In this document: one piece after another, positions 1 through 11,820 of the stretch | How the letters are laid out: each line of letters opens with the position of its first letter | Position numbering within the stretch: position 1 is the stretch's first letter | Origin: Pectinophora gossypiella | Lineage: Eukaryota > Arthropoda > Insecta > Lepidoptera > Gelechiidae | Length of the DNA: 64,000 bases | Assembly: GCF_024362695.1 (NCBI RefSeq) | Contig: NC_065407.1 | Span: 4,650,001 to 4,714,000, forward strand | Reading direction: 5' to 3' | The notes under the pieces: generated by a model | Seen by the model: the letters and a program-made list of their open reading frames with translations, nothing else | Databases searched by the model: none | Told to the model about the DNA's origin: nothing | Program-made: the position numbers and the translations under genes

Positions 1-980
1 TGAAGAGCATAATTATGTATGTGCATACCTCTACTTTTCATCCCATTTTCATAGATTTTTCAATGAAATATTTTTCGAGGTACCTACAATTTTGTTAAGT
101 AAAGTGCAGTCTGGTCACGTTTTTCGATGAAATTTATTTATTTTTCAGACCCCACTTTGGCTATAATTACCTGGTTTTTAGAAGATACTAGTCCATGACC
201 CGAATACTAAGTAGTTTTTAAGAAAAAAATGTACTTCATTAGGAGGTATGAAAATATTTTTTAGGTAAATAGGTACTTTTATACAATTGTATTTACATTT
301 TTTTTTTGCAAAATATTATCTTAGAATCTTTTTCGCAAAATCGAATTTGCTTACGGTAGTAACTATACCAGGATGTAGCATTATGTTGGGTTGGAACTTT
401 GGTACTGCACACATAATAGAGATAATAAGGTCGATTTTTAACAAAGAAAACATCTTTTTATCTATTTAAATTTAAATCAGAATCAAGTACGAGTTCCGAC
501 TAAGGCTCATTAAACAGCTTCTGTTGCTTAAAATCCATTTTCCTAGTATTTTACCCTCATCATACTGAAAGAGCACCTTAAATTCATAAGCCGCAAACGC
601 ATAGCGGTTGAAGTTAGCAAGCCATAATTACTTGCCCACACCTTAAGATCCTAAACTCTGTCTTATCCGTTAGGGGGCGTTTTCTCCCCATCTATTACGA
701 GCGGACGGGTCACAGGCTAATTTACTGCTCAGCCCCTTAGGGCAAGTCGTAATGCCCACTGGAGGATTACCACAAACCTCGGGGCTCTAGTCTTGTTTAT
801 AATCGGAGAAATTGATTTAGAGACGTGTGTAGCATGTAGTGACGGTATTTTACGATGCATATGTATTTTATTGTCACTATACAGCAATTTCAAAGGTTAT
901 TCATAAGTGCATACATGTTTCTATACGAGTATGCAAGCGTCAGTTTTCAAGCTCGTAATTCTATAGCAGCCATTTTTTTA
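1..980. other. No gene or recognised repeat
   Basis: A/T-rich at first, then a moderately GC-rich stretch (600-800) without a usable frame. Confidence 0.5.
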
Positions 981-1062
981 TAGCTAACTAAATCTGATAG
1001 TCTGTGACGATGTAGTAAGGGTTACCTTTACTACATCGACATTGACTATCAGATTTAAGCTA
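981..1062. repeat. 82 bp hairpin
   Basis: AAATCTGATAGTC ... GACTATCAGATTT and CGATGTAGTAA ... TTACTACATCG-like arms around a short loop, about 30 bp stems. It may be a small MITE remnant; no target duplication. Confidence 0.8.
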
Positions 1063-1423
1063 AGTTACGTTGGTTATTCTGTAACATAGAAGCCTAACTT
1101 AAAATAAATTCGAACGCGATTCGTTACTCAACTTTTTGAATGCCGGTAAAGACAAGCAGCGATTTTTGATTTTGTTCCTGACCATTGGTAAGTATATTGC
1201 ACAGACTGGTGCATTATTGTAAATTACTTCCCGGGGACATCGGGAACTCTCTTGTTCCCAATATGACTATGTCATACTAACGCAGCTTACAATGGATAGG
1301 CACGCCATAAAATGTTACGCGAGACATATGAAATGGTTCCGTCGTGTAAAATTATTATAGCTATTCCCATTTTAGTATCACAATTTTTCATCCTACGGCC
1401 TTTAAAAGCGTTATTGTATTATA

Positions 1424-1429
1424 TTTATT
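1424..1429 (-). terminator. Candidate poly(A) signal of the SLC22-like gene
   Basis: On the minus strand this reads AATAAA, about 215 bp after the stop codon. A weaker ATTAAA lies at 1615-1620, only about 23 bp after the stop. Either could be used; this is inference from motif and position. Confidence 0.4.
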
Positions 1430-1642
1430 TATGTACCTACTTTACAGTCTATTTTAAAATAAAAAGCTGGTTAAAATTATGTTAAAAATTTAATAGCAGA
1501 AAGGACGAAACACATTTAAAGGTACAAAAGTGGAGACTCTACAACAATCATCTGGGTGACGAAATTGGGCACTAGGTAATAAATGAAGCTTAATAAAAAT
1601 CAAGGAATTTGATATTTAATATTATATTACGGGATACAGCGG

Positions 1643-3321
1643 TCACGAAGATCTCGTCCCTCGGGTATCGGAGAGTTCTACATGAGGTGCAGCAGACTGA
1701 TCGTCTTTTATCAATTTTATATCAATTACTGACGATGGAAGATTAATATGCTTTGTCTCAGGAAGTGGCACGCATGCAATTGCACCTAAAATAGCCATGC
1801 ATCCAAAAATAGCACCCGCAGCAGTTTCAGATTCGAGAGCATTTATAGGTGGGGTTATAACCTGACCTATTCTCGACAACATTGACAGTACTCCTAGCAC
1901 ACTGTTCCTTATTGACGTCGGAAAAAGTTCAACGCTAAACAAGAAAACAAGAATGAAAATTACGAAAAAGAAACAATTAGCAATACAAGCAAATACTACT
2001 CTTAGCCAGTTGATACTATGAGGAGTACCAATCGCTGCTAACATAAATATTCCTGACATAATGTTACTCGTCATTAAGAAATATCTCCTACTGAAAATTT
2101 TTAGCAAGAACACACTTGAAACTGCTGCTGGTAACAGCAAAAGACCAGAAATAGTAACATTTTGATGTATGTCTCCTGCCATTGCCCCAATAAATTGAGA
2201 TACTCCATAGTAACCCATTCCACATACAAAATAGTTGACACTCATGCATGCAAAATTTATAGATAGTCGTTTGTGATTAAAGATTTGCCAAAATTTTACT
2301 TTTTCTGTGGAGCGCGCACGTCGACTTTCACGATAACTTTCAATTTCTTTTCTAATATCTTGAACAGAATTTCTGTAAATAAAAACGAACATATTAAAAT
2401 TATATAACTAACATGAACGTAGGAAATAAATGCGAGAAAACTCAACTTACGGGTGAATTACATTCAAACCTTCAACCAGTTGATCAATGCGGTCCCTATC
2501 CAAAAGCCACAGAGGAGATTCCATTATTAGCCATTTTACAGGTACAAATAAAAACATAGGTATCGATATCGCCAGTTGAAAGTCATCCATATCCCTCAAT
2601 AAATATGAAATTCCAGGCAGAATCATATGTCCTAATGTAATAGGTATATGAAATAATGCTGTCACAGTTTCTCTATGTTTACTGCTGCAATATTCGATTA
2701 TTAAAACGTACGCGGTGACTATGCAGCCACCGACGCCTGTGCCTTCGATGAAGCGCATGGTAGTGAAGGCCGCAATTGTAGGCATGACAGTCACAAGACA
2801 TCCAGAAATTGCGATGGTCAAACAAGTTAGAGAAAACAAGTTCAGACGGCCGAACCTGTAATAAAATAAGTAAAATATTTAGTGCGTTTAAGGATAACAT
2901 GAATAGAATAATCACAATATCTAAACATCTATTAAAAATCTTACCGATCTGATAAAAACCCTATACACAAGCTGCCGAATAAGGCGCCTATATAAGAAAT
3001 GCTATGTGAAAAATGGATTTTCCAAGATCTTTCACAATTTAGTTTAAACTTTGTCTGCATTGTTTCTGTAAAAACACTCCTGTCCCACATCGGATCATCA
3101 CATGGGCAAACGTCTTTTGTATCATTTGCAATAGTACTATTGCAATAAAAGTGCATAGGTGGCGAAAGAAATATTAAATTGAGTACATGCCAAAATGTGG
3201 GTGCTTTACATGGAAAGATGAGACAGAAAACAAAGATATGATACCGTGTAAGAGTCTTCATGTAGTTTTCGATAGGATTGACTCTGGTACCAAGAACTAC
3301 TGGTGGTGGTTTTACAAGCAT
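1643..3321 (-). CDS. SLC22-like organic cation/carnitine-type transporter, 3 exons, 503 aa
   Basis: Exons are 3321-2945, 2855-2451 and 2372-1643, 1512 nt in total, ending in TGA. Introns are 89 and 78 bp with GTAAG donors and TTACAG acceptors. The first junction completes a split Arg codon and rebuilds the MFS loop motif SDRFGRLN (about 124-131); the second joins HP to NSVQD in frame. Other family signs are a large extracellular loop after TM1 with Cys and two N-glycosylation sequons (61 and 66), WDRSVF (79-84), ESPLWLL (about 238-244, family ESPRWL, so Arg is replaced by Leu), ELFPTSIRN (409-417) and PLPETK (463-468). About 12 membrane segments fit a plasma-membrane facilitator of organic cations, anions or carnitine; the substrate cannot be told. 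An in-frame TAA lies four codons before the chosen ATG, so this start fits unless an upstream exon exists. No frameshift or stop is seen. Length is close to the usual 500-560 aa. Confidence 0.9.
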
Positions 3322-3778
3322 GATGAAAAATGGTTATAATATTATAATATAAATAAGATTGACGTGACACTAGGCTAATAAAAATCATCTCGATGGCTCC
3401 GGGTAGCGTTTTGAAAATAAAATTATTATTGTTGTATTACGTAATAAATTGGACAACATTACAGCGAATAGTTTTGGAACGCATACCGCATAATAACGGA
3501 CATGAAACACTACACATGCAAATTATTTTTCTTAGTTTAGTTATGTTTGGAATGATAGATAAGTTATCATGTACATAAAATTTTACTCTAAACGCATCAT
3601 TTAGAGTAACGTTCGTAATGTAAGACTGAGAGAAAAGAATTTTGGCATCTCCAAGCGTAAAGTTGTAAGCGAATTCAAAAACCATTACCTTAAATATAAG
3701 CTGGATATGACTTGTTTTAATTTTGGTGAAAGGTGTTATTTAATTTCGAGCATTGCCCATTAAGTATATTGTCTTTTT
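3322..3778. other. Upstream region of the transporter gene
   Basis: Both strands are open for 60-80 codons but neither frame looks like a protein. A small hairpin lies at 3585-3612 (TACTCTAAACG...TTTAGAGTA). Confidence 0.4.
3335..3360 (-). promoter_or_regulatory. TATA-rich stretch just upstream of the transporter start
   Basis: The minus strand has several TATA/TATAA motifs 15-40 bp before the ATG. This is close for a TATA box with a usable 5' UTR, so the real transcription start may lie further upstream or in a non-coding exon. Weak evidence. Confidence 0.2.
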
Positions 3779-3790
3779 CATTATATCGTC

Positions 3791-3852
3791 TCCGACCAAG
3801 TATTTAATGCCATCTGCGGCAAATCTACAATAAGTCATGTCAAAAAAAAAAA
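3791..3852 (+). mobile_element. L1-family LINE tail (5' truncated) with poly-A
   Basis: CCGACCAAGTATTTAATGCC, TCTACAATAAGTCATG and poly-A, between perfect 12 bp duplications CATTATATCGTC at 3779-3790 and 3853-3864. Confidence 0.85.
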
Positions 3853-4020
3853 CATTATATCGTCAAAATTAAGTACTGAATTTTGACGAACTTTATTTTT
3901 TTAAACTTATTTTAAGCAATAACACATAGTATAACACATAGTATAAGCAATAACATATAATATATTTTGGCGGGTAGAGTTTCAACTGTCAATACCGTTT
4001 AAATAGCTCTGCATATTATA

Positions 4021-4135
4021 CAGGCTGTTAGTGACATCGTAAAGAAAACTTTGAGGGATGACTCAGACGATCATTCTAAGTTAATATCAAGTGGAATTTT
4101 CCATCGCAAAACTATGGAACTGAAATTAATTATAA
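4021..4135 (+). mobile_element. M1 MITE half copy
   Basis: CAGGCTGTTAGTGACATCG after a TA. The second arm is missing. Confidence 0.7.
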
Positions 4136-4421
4136 AACACGATAAAATACTCATGATAAAAATTAAATAATTGAACATATTATGCGTAAAGTTATATCTG
4201 AGCACAGATTGTGACATTACTTGCTTTCACACGAATTTGAAACACTGCACCACCATGGATAGCACATCTGACCAATTGTTGAAAACCATGAGTGAACTTT
4301 CAACTATATTCAGTTCCAGATTGAATGAGTTTTAAAAGAACTTTCACCCAGGCAGCACACAGCACTCAACACACTGTAAAGTCACTGGCAGATGGTTGAG
4401 CCAACTGTGGTGAAAACTGTA

Positions 4422-4562
4422 CAGTCATGAGCAATATCATGTACCATTTTAGAACCCTGTCGCACTATCATATTTGACATTTAATGAGACGTACGGTTTA
4501 ATTTGTCAAAAAAGTTAATGTGATACGGTTTCAAAGTGTATACATATTAGTACTCGTGACCG
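4422..4562 (-). mobile_element. M2 MITE, TA-flanked
   Basis: CAGTCATGAGCAATATC ... ACTCGTGACCG, imperfect terminal inverted repeats of about 20 bp and TA at 4420-4421 and 4563-4564. Tc1/mariner-like ends; no coding. Confidence 0.8.
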
Positions 4563-4705
4563 TACTTAAGATAAATTAAAAACTCATTGGTGCAAGTTCG
4601 ATACCGACGTTCAAACCAGCGCTCTCCGTTTGAAAAGCAAGGCGCTACAGAACCACAGTTACTCTTTTTTTAAGAAATAATTATGTTATACTGCCTTGGC
4701 CATTT

Positions 4706-4786
4706 TGTCCGGCCAAGTAGTTAATGCCATCTGCGGCAAATCTACAATAAGTCACGTAAAAAAAAAAAAAAAAAAAAATAAAAAAA
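4706..4786 (+). mobile_element. L1-family LINE tail with long poly-A
   Basis: An 81 bp insertion, between perfect 15 bp duplications CTGCCTTGGCCATTT at 4691-4705 and 4787-4801. It is severely 5' truncated and ends in a long A-rich run, so it is probably young. Confidence 0.92.
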
Positions 4787-5204
4787 CTGCCTTGGCCATT
4801 TCCACAAAGTTTATATCCGAGTGTGGAAGGTTTCCAAGTCGCATGTTGATAATGTATGATGCGGGTGCTGCCGTAGCCAGAATTGATTGATACGCTTTTA
4901 AGTGCTGAAAATTCAGCAGATTTTTTAACTCCATATCGAGAAGAGTATCTGTCATTAGGCTGATAATGCAATGCTTAACATTTTTAAAGAGATACACATT
5001 ATATTATATTTTTTATATCATTCCTTGCCTTGCCTTATTGTAAATTTGCCTCGAATTGCATTCAATACTTACATGGTTTCTCTATCGCATGGATTGTGAA
5101 GTCGGACTCTAACAATCCTTGCTAAAGTAAACGAAGGTTTAAAAGGCCACATCAAAGCAATTTACCAAAAAAGCATATAAAAGTAATTAAAGTAAAGTAA
5201 AGTA

Positions 5205-5345
5205 AAAGTAAAGTAAAATCTTTATTTCCTCTACAAATAATAAAACACATGGATACATAAATACATACAAAAATACAATATTTGTAGAGGCTGGAGCCTA
5301 AACTAGGATACCCTGTGTTTTAGGACTCCAGGCCTCCACCCCCAA
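5205..5345 (-). mobile_element. LINE 3' UTR-like remnant
   Basis: After an AAAGT simple repeat (5187-5218), TCTTTATTTCCTCTAC and ATATTTGTAGAGGCTGGAGC resemble LINE 3' ends read in reverse. Similar TTTATTG-start stretches lie at 46575-46720 and 57165-57235. Confidence 0.35.
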
Positions 5346-5438
5346 AAAGTCATGGTCAAGAAAAGATTTTTTTTTTAAATTGTTAGACTAAATCATAAAA
5401 TATTTCTTAAAAAGAAAATATCAAATCTATAAATGCTT

Positions 5439-5492
5439 GTATGTGTGTGCGTGTGTGTGTGTGTGTGTGCGTGTATGCGTGCGTGTGTGCGT
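5439..5492. repeat. GT/GCGT microsatellite
   Basis: Mostly GT units with GC and AT variants. Confidence 0.95.
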
Positions 5493-5620
5493 CTCACTTC
5501 TATTTAATTATTTTGTTATTTAATTGCGCAATGCAAACAAATAACAAAAAGCAAATATTGTTTTGAATTGCATCGATGTGGCGTTTTTTGCTTCCCAGTT
5601 CGCCATAAAATAATTTGCAA

Positions 5621-5736
5621 TATACATATAAGTCCCGCTGCTTCGCACAGGCTTCCCCTCAATCAATCGCAGGGGGTATGGAGTATACTCCATCCCGTTG
5701 CTTCATTGCAGGTTGGTGGAGTTTTTTTTTTCAGGC
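5621..5736 (-). mobile_element. S2 SINE 3' fragment
   Basis: The minus strand carries the S2 tail from the CCAACC...GGTATGGAG-complement part to ATATA; the rest is lost. Confidence 0.7.
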
Positions 5737-6357
5737 ACCAATAACGAAAGTGGCTACAGATTATCTTTTGGCTATACATCGATATACGTATATGTGGCTG
5801 TCTCTATGACGATATCTGGTGTACCCCGTTATGTTTAACGTTCGTATTTCACTTTGGCAATCAGATCTATACGTTTGAAGGTTATTGTTGCCTTACAATT
5901 TCCGCAGTAAAATCATTGTCAAACAAAAAAAGAATAAGTCGTTGAAGGCAATTTCAAAACCCCAGCAGAGTTTGCTAGTAAATTCTAAAGATTTTCAATC
6001 TCTGAAAGAATCAGTGGCACCCAAACCTCCCGAACGCCTATTATCATGAACCTAACCGTTTCCCAATGAGAATTTATTCTGAATCGTGCCAGTTTTCACG
6101 TGACTATTGCTTTTCGTACGTGATACGTGACGGCGTGATGACGTGAAAGGTTTTCGGTCTATTTTGTAAATATTGGGTTTCCACACGCGCATGGAAACTT
6201 TGATTCAGGTTAGGTTTGAGATTACCGAGCCTCAACATTTAGGTTATAGTATAGGTACGTACCACATAGTACCTACTGTAGAAATAAATTCGATCAAGTA
6301 AAAGTTGGACTCGGGCAGCGAGAGGGTGCCGTACCAGAATACAAAAGTTGAAATTAA

Positions 6358-6574
6358 CCATCCGGTTTTTTACAGAAGCGTCCTGTCTGACCTTCCAACC
6401 TGCGAAGGGAAATTCAGCCCAATACATGTTGGGTCACAAACCTCTGAAACGCATTTCTTGGGAATGTGGTTTTCCTTCACCGCTGAGCACGTAATAATCG
6501 TTTGTGATCTAACATGATTTCGAAAACAAAGGAAATCATTGGTTTCTGTCTGTGCTGGGAGTTATGCGACCTCA
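6358..6574 (-). mobile_element. S4 tRNA-derived SINE, partial
   Basis: On the plus strand: CCGGTTTTTTACAGAAGCG, CAGCCCAATACATGTTGG, GAGCACGTAATAATC, then the edge of the head (GTGCTGGGAGTTATGCGACC). Minus orientation. Confidence 0.75.
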
Positions 6575-7193
6575 TAGTTATTCCTTATTCTACGCTTATA
6601 GTGAGAGTGAGGGTCGGGGCGTTTTTCCAATTGGGTTGCAACGGAATAAAAAGTTGAACTTAACCGATGGGGTAGACAACGCAGCGTCGTCATAAAATAT
6701 TCAAAAATATGTTTCGACTTATCATAACATTAGCCGTAATATATATTGACTACGTTAATCATCCAGTATAACCTTTTAAGTACCATATCTAGCTGAGTCT
6801 GCCTCAGTACAGAATATTTGACTGATGTCAATAAATCACTCGCGCATTTCAGACTTGCTACATCCATCTTACGTTCGTCAGCTTAATGTAACGATTCTAT
6901 GTTGTTTACGAAAATATGGTTCGGATCGGTTTTTGGCAAAGGTTTGGATTTAGCAATATTCTAACGAGGATGACTGATGAGTAGGAAAACTACTTTTAAC
7001 ACGTTCACTGTGTAACTGAAAATTAGGCTTCATCCCTTCACGTGCAATGCTATTTTTCGATAATGATATTGGAGTTTATGTACATAGCCACACTATGGCA
7101 AGAAACAATGTGCCTAATATATGGGATATGCACGTATTAGTTTCAAATTTATTGCCTAAAAAAAGTTCATACACAATGAACGTGTTAAGTTTT

Positions 7194-7285
7194 TACATAA
7201 ACATAAGTACTTAACATAAACTCATCCATATTACGATGGATATACCTCTAACTGACTACCCCATTGGGATATAATTGTGAACTTA
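7194..7285 (+). mobile_element. S5 SINE 3' scrap
   Basis: TACCTCTAACTGACTACCCC, ATTGGGATATAATTGTGA match the S5 tail. A similar scrap lies at 27138-27190. Confidence 0.4.
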
Positions 7286-7702
7286 ACTATGTATGAATAC
7301 GTATTTTCTAAATATGCAATTTGTCTTTTGACTGGTCCTGTCAGCCCCGATATAGGTGAACTTACAGATGAGTCTTCTATATCATAAGCTTCAAATTTAA
7401 AAGGGTTTATTGCAGCACACAAGGCGCTTGCATATGAACCTGGAAGCCTTTCACACCAAGCTTAGTGCTTTACTAACTACACAAGAGCTGGATCTCCTGA
7501 GAGGCAGCAAGACTACAGGTTACTGTGTAAACGTAATCATACGCTAGGATTGTGGGATTTTCAGGATAGGTATGTTCCCTGTCGCAACCTTGGTAACTCA
7601 AGAAAAAAAGACCGAAGCCAGGATCATTCCAAATAAGTTAAATAGCGATCAGGCCGCCAATTACAATTGCAAGTCTTATTTGTAACTGTTTTTTTTGTTT
7701 GG

Positions 7703-7750
7703 TGATTTTCCATCCAAGTAGTTGCCATTTGCGGAAAGTCAAAAAAAGAA
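7703..7750 (+). mobile_element. L1-family LINE tail, diverged
   Basis: CCATCCAAGTAGTTGCC and poly-A with TGTTTGG at 7696-7702 and 7751-7757. Confidence 0.6.
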
Positions 7751-8755
7751 TGTTTGGACGCTGCTGTAACGTCATTTCCATTTCAAAAGCCCAGTTTTAA
7801 ATTCCATTGGAAGTTCTAAAGTTATCGTCGCAAATTATGACTCCAATTCCATTTAATTTCCGAAAACATTGGAATGAAACAGGCAACTCGGGTTGCATAA
7901 CATATAGGGCCGAGGTCAAGTGAGTACCCGACTAAATTATGTAGCGAGCGCCGCCGCAGTCGTTTCAATAGTGATAATAGCCTTAGTGTGCGTTGGCCTT
8001 TACTGCACTATGGTGACCAGGCTCGGATCCAGTACTTGAAAACTTTAATATACTTAAAGAAAAAAAACGTACTTAATTTAAATTTGAAAAATTCTTAACC
8101 TATGAAATTTGCTTTACTTATTAAGTTGGCCGATACTTAATCCAATAAAAAAAAGAATTATTGCTATACTATTGGAAATCTGAGAAATGAATGGACAATA
8201 CATTTACATACATACTTACATACAATTTAACACACACGCCAAACACACGAAACTTACACACACACACTTTTTGATACACGAATATTTTGCAATTCCAATA
8301 TCATTATATACGGATCAAATGAATAACTTCCTTCTTTTTTGAAGTAATTTAGTTTAGGGCTAATATTCATAATAATATTTAGAGGGTTCAGTACTAGAAA
8401 AAAGTGGGCGCTAACCTCCTAATTACGGCCCGGCTCGAATGCAATACAGCTGAGTGTTTTAAAAGCTTCAACTGCAGTTTTACTGTTCTGACATTTATGT
8501 CCAAGTTATGGCAACAGGCTGAATTAATCAGAGAAATTGAAGACGAAATTGGAAAAATATTACTTAAGCTTTACACAATGTTCTTTTGTTCTACATGTTT
8601 TGAGATTGTAGCTTGTTTTTGAAAATGTACCAACCTACTATAAAACGAAACACATTTAACGACTTGCACGATTGTAGTGTACTTTGCGACATACAAGTCG
8701 CTAGTGGTACCATAACGAAAAACTAATTACTTATAATATTTAAAAAGAGAAAAGA

Positions 8756-9011
8756 GGGGAGTCCCGGTGGGGACATATCACTAAAATCACTTTGTGATCC
8801 CTAGTTTTATTTGGACATTGCAGGCTGATCACCTGATTGTCCGAAAGTAAGATGATCCGTGTTTCGGAAGGCACGTTAAGCCATTGGTCCCGGTTACTAT
8901 TTACAGATGTACTTAAGTGATTAATCGTTACATGAGCCATGTCAGGGGCCTTTGGCGGCTCAATCATGACCTTGGTATTCCACCTCACAACCCACACGAT
9001 AAGAAGAGAGA
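8756..9011 (+). mobile_element. S1 tRNA-derived SINE, 5' truncated
   Basis: Starts inside the B-box part (CCCGGTGGGGACATATCAC) and carries the S1 body, the shared core and the CACAACCCACACGAT tail. The A box is lost. Confidence 0.85.
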
Positions 9012-9026
9012 ATTAAAAAAATATTC

Positions 9027-9718
9027 ACTGAGAATGAAGGAGTTTTCAGGCTACATTTACCAAAAACAGTATAGATGGCGTGGTACATCTTTAACGCGAT
9101 AATCACCTATTTTCTCATTACTCGGGTACATAATTATTCCAAAATACAATATAATGGCAGAAACATACATTATATAAAAATAATTGTTGCTTGATATTTG
9201 CTAGGACCCCGATACCGACCCCGCCGGCGTGGTTGACGATTTCCCTCATTCAGCGCTTATCGCTATCGACCCACTAGGGTCGATTAATTCTTTCAAATAT
9301 TCTTCCTCTCAGACGACGCCCTGAGCCGAGGTTCGCGCCCAACTGGGCACCCTCAGGCCTGTTGTCTTAAACGTTGTACCGGGTGAGAGCCTTCAGCGCT
9401 CCCCATTTGTCCGGCCAAGTAGTTAATGCCATCTGCGGCAAATCTACAATAAGTCACGTCAAAAAAAAGCTTGATATTTGGATCACATTATGTATAGAAT
9501 TATGTTGCTATCTATATTGCTTCTCTTTATTTAGATCAGAATAATAATGGGTGGAAGATGTAATTGTGCCTGTGTGTAATAAAAAGGGTCATCATTTATA
9601 CCCGAAAAGAAAGAATATCTGTTCCATGAAATTAGAAGGTTAAACAAAGGAAAATCTGTACAGCGCCATCTATATTATTTTTGACGAACGTACCCTAGAA
9701 ACTCCCTCATTTGATTTA
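9027..9718 (+). mobile_element. M5 element with a nested L1 LINE tail
   Basis: Left end AATGAAGGAGTTTTCAGGC, right end TACCCTAGAAACTCCCTCAT; internal match to the 20.3 kb copy. The L1 insertion occupies 9201-9468 plus its duplication. Confidence 0.8.
9201..9468 (+). mobile_element. L1-family LINE 3' end, 268 bp, nested in an M5 element
   Basis: Runs from CTAGGACCCCGATACCG to CAATAAGTCACGTC and A8, between perfect 12 bp duplications GCTTGATATTTG at 9189-9200 and 9469-9480. The M5 copy at 20.3 kb shows the empty site. The extra 5' sequence (GCGCCCAACTGGGCACC etc.) gives the longest 3' UTR of the family in the window. Confidence 0.92.
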
Positions 9719-9764
9719 GAGTTTTTGTTGCACTTTTATTTTTTTATTTTAAATTATCTGACAG

Positions 9765-9844
9765 GAAATTCTACTTGATATCAACTCTGAATTACAGTTT
9801 GAATCATTCCCGAATGTTTTTGTTACGGTCTCACTAGCGCCCTG
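9765..9844. mobile_element. M1 MITE half copy
   Basis: Right arm only: AAATTCTACTTGATATCAAC to GCGCCCTG before TA. Confidence 0.6.
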
Positions 9845-10247
9845 TATTTATATTACTACTGAGTACGATAAAAAATTACTTATGTAAAGTCGATTTTATT
9901 GAGTCTCTGTTTCATGTTCTCAAGAATTCCTTTTCCCATATTTAGAATTCGGTTTGAGTCTCCGTGCATTCGATGTCCACTTTACACCGCGCCTTAATAT
10001 TTTATCAAAGACATTTCAAGTAGGGGACTTTTAGTACGTGAATTTTAAGAATTTGCCTTAAAAGAACGCGTCTTTTAGAAAGTGTACTTTGCGAAAAGAC
10101 GTTTGAATTTAAATAATATACATTACTGCTTAAAGATCGATTTGTTTTTATTAGGTATAGCTTACCTATCTTATTTATGAAAAATCCTTTGGGTAAGCCC
10201 TTTGGGGCACAATATGACAGACAAAAGAAACATACAGAGAAAACATA

Positions 10248-10436
10248 CAGTGTCACACCGCAGATAAATTATGAGTTAGTATCAAGTGTAATTTTGCGTC
10301 GGAGAACTCATGTTTTTTTTAGTTCTTTAAAATTATTTTCAGATTCATAATTTGCGACAGAAAATTCCACTTGATATCAACTCAGAAGCATGAGCTGAAT
10401 CATTCCCCTCAGTATTCGGTACGTACTAACATCCTG
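10248..10436. mobile_element. M1 MITE, TA-flanked
   Basis: Both arms are present (GAGTTAGTATCAAGTG and CACTTGATATCAACTC) around an A/T-rich loop; TA at 10246-10247 and 10437-10438. The left end is shortened. Confidence 0.75.
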
Positions 10437-11263
10437 TATTTATATTCTTTAAATTATTCAAAAAATAAACTCTCAGTCTAAACGCACAATATACACTAAG
10501 GCCAGTAATCTTTATCAGGCAGCGCGACAAGTCATCGTTAAGACAATGCGCAACATTCGTCCTAACATAGCTATGGTAAACCGTATGTGACAGGTTATCC
10601 GTCCTAACCCCAGAAATATGATTCATCATTTTATACTAAAGATATTCGAGTAACTTCTATTCTAGCGCAATAGTAAAATATAATGGCAATTGGAAAATAA
10701 TTCACAATTTTATCTCCTTATTTTTGTCCCGGGTAAGTTTTATCCGGATATCATGGAACGGTAATAAAATTCCTTACCGACTCCGGATTACCCGGAACAG
10801 TGGAGTTTTTAAACAAACTACTTCTCAAACACCTTTGTTTCCAACTCGCAATCTTGCCGGAGATACGGTGTCACTTGTGGTAACTGAAGTGTTAGGCTGG
10901 GTGTATACCGATTAAAGGAAAAATATGTTATGTCTATGACCTAAGGTGGTTTATGGTTATCGTTAGTACCGCTTGCTCGTATTGCTTTTATACTAACTGG
11001 GAGCTAATAAATAACATTTACACTACTGGTACACTACTTAATCGGAAAGTGCCCTCTTCCTTTTTCGAAAATGGGATAGAAAGAACGTCATCACCTAACA
11101 AATAAGCGGAAGGGAAACGTGTATGAAACTCCATTAGTATATTCGCCTTGTTACTTTTTTTATTTATACGTAGCTGTACGTATTAAAAAGAAAACAGATT
11201 AGAACAATACAAAAACAAAAACACGAATATTCGATATGGAAATGATTAAATAGAAAAACATAA

Positions 11264-11480
11264 ACATAAACTGCCTATATACGTTCCACTGCTGGGCACA
11301 GGCCTCCCCTCAATCAACCGGAGGGGTATGGAGCATACTCCACCACGCTGCTCCACTGCGGGCACTTTTCAGGCTTGAATCACCTGATTGTCCGAAAAAG
11401 TAAGATGATTCCGTGCTTCGGAGGGCACGTTAAGCCGTTGGTCCCGGCTATTAGCCGTAAAAAAAAACACCTCCACCAAA
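11264..11480. mobile_element. S2 SINE with inverted 5' half
   Basis: The 3' half (11264-11361) is on the minus strand and the middle part with the core (11363-11480) on the plus strand, joined at CTGCGGG|CACTTTTCAGG. The head is missing. This is the layout expected from twin priming during target-primed reverse transcription. Confidence 0.8.
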
Positions 11481-11699
11481 TAGAAAAAAACTAGACAAAA
11501 ATGTTAGCTATTTTCCCTTGTAGCATAAAGCATTATAATATATATGACTCGGGAGAAAGTTCGGTTCCCAACTCGTGTGTATTATGTACACCCTCATTCG
11601 TAATCGGCCGCTTTCTTCTCTTGGTTAACAATGTATCTACTACAGAACGCGTTCAGCTGTCGTGAAAACTAACAGAAATTGTTTTTTCTCCCTAGCGTT

Positions 11700-11820
11700 A
11701 TCCCGTGTTCACGGGGTCCGATTAACTATCCTAAACATTTGACAGATCTGGTTTTGTACAGAATTGACTGCCTGTCTGACCCTCCAACCCGTGAAGTGAA
11801 AATCAGCCTAATATAATATA
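11700..11820 (-). mobile_element. S4 SINE 3' fragment
   Basis: Contains the GACTGCCTGTCTGACC and CCAACCCGTGAAG parts; truncated at the head. Confidence 0.65.

Larger units (their letters stand above)
5740..8755. other. No gene; scattered repeat scraps
   Basis: Apart from the S4, S5 and L1 pieces listed, nothing is recognised. 7920-8040 is GC-richer without coding. Confidence 0.5.

Noticed and set aside
3393..3685. Small genes on either strand upstream of the transporter
   Set aside because: The two frames overlap antisense, lack splice or family signals and have low-complexity composition.
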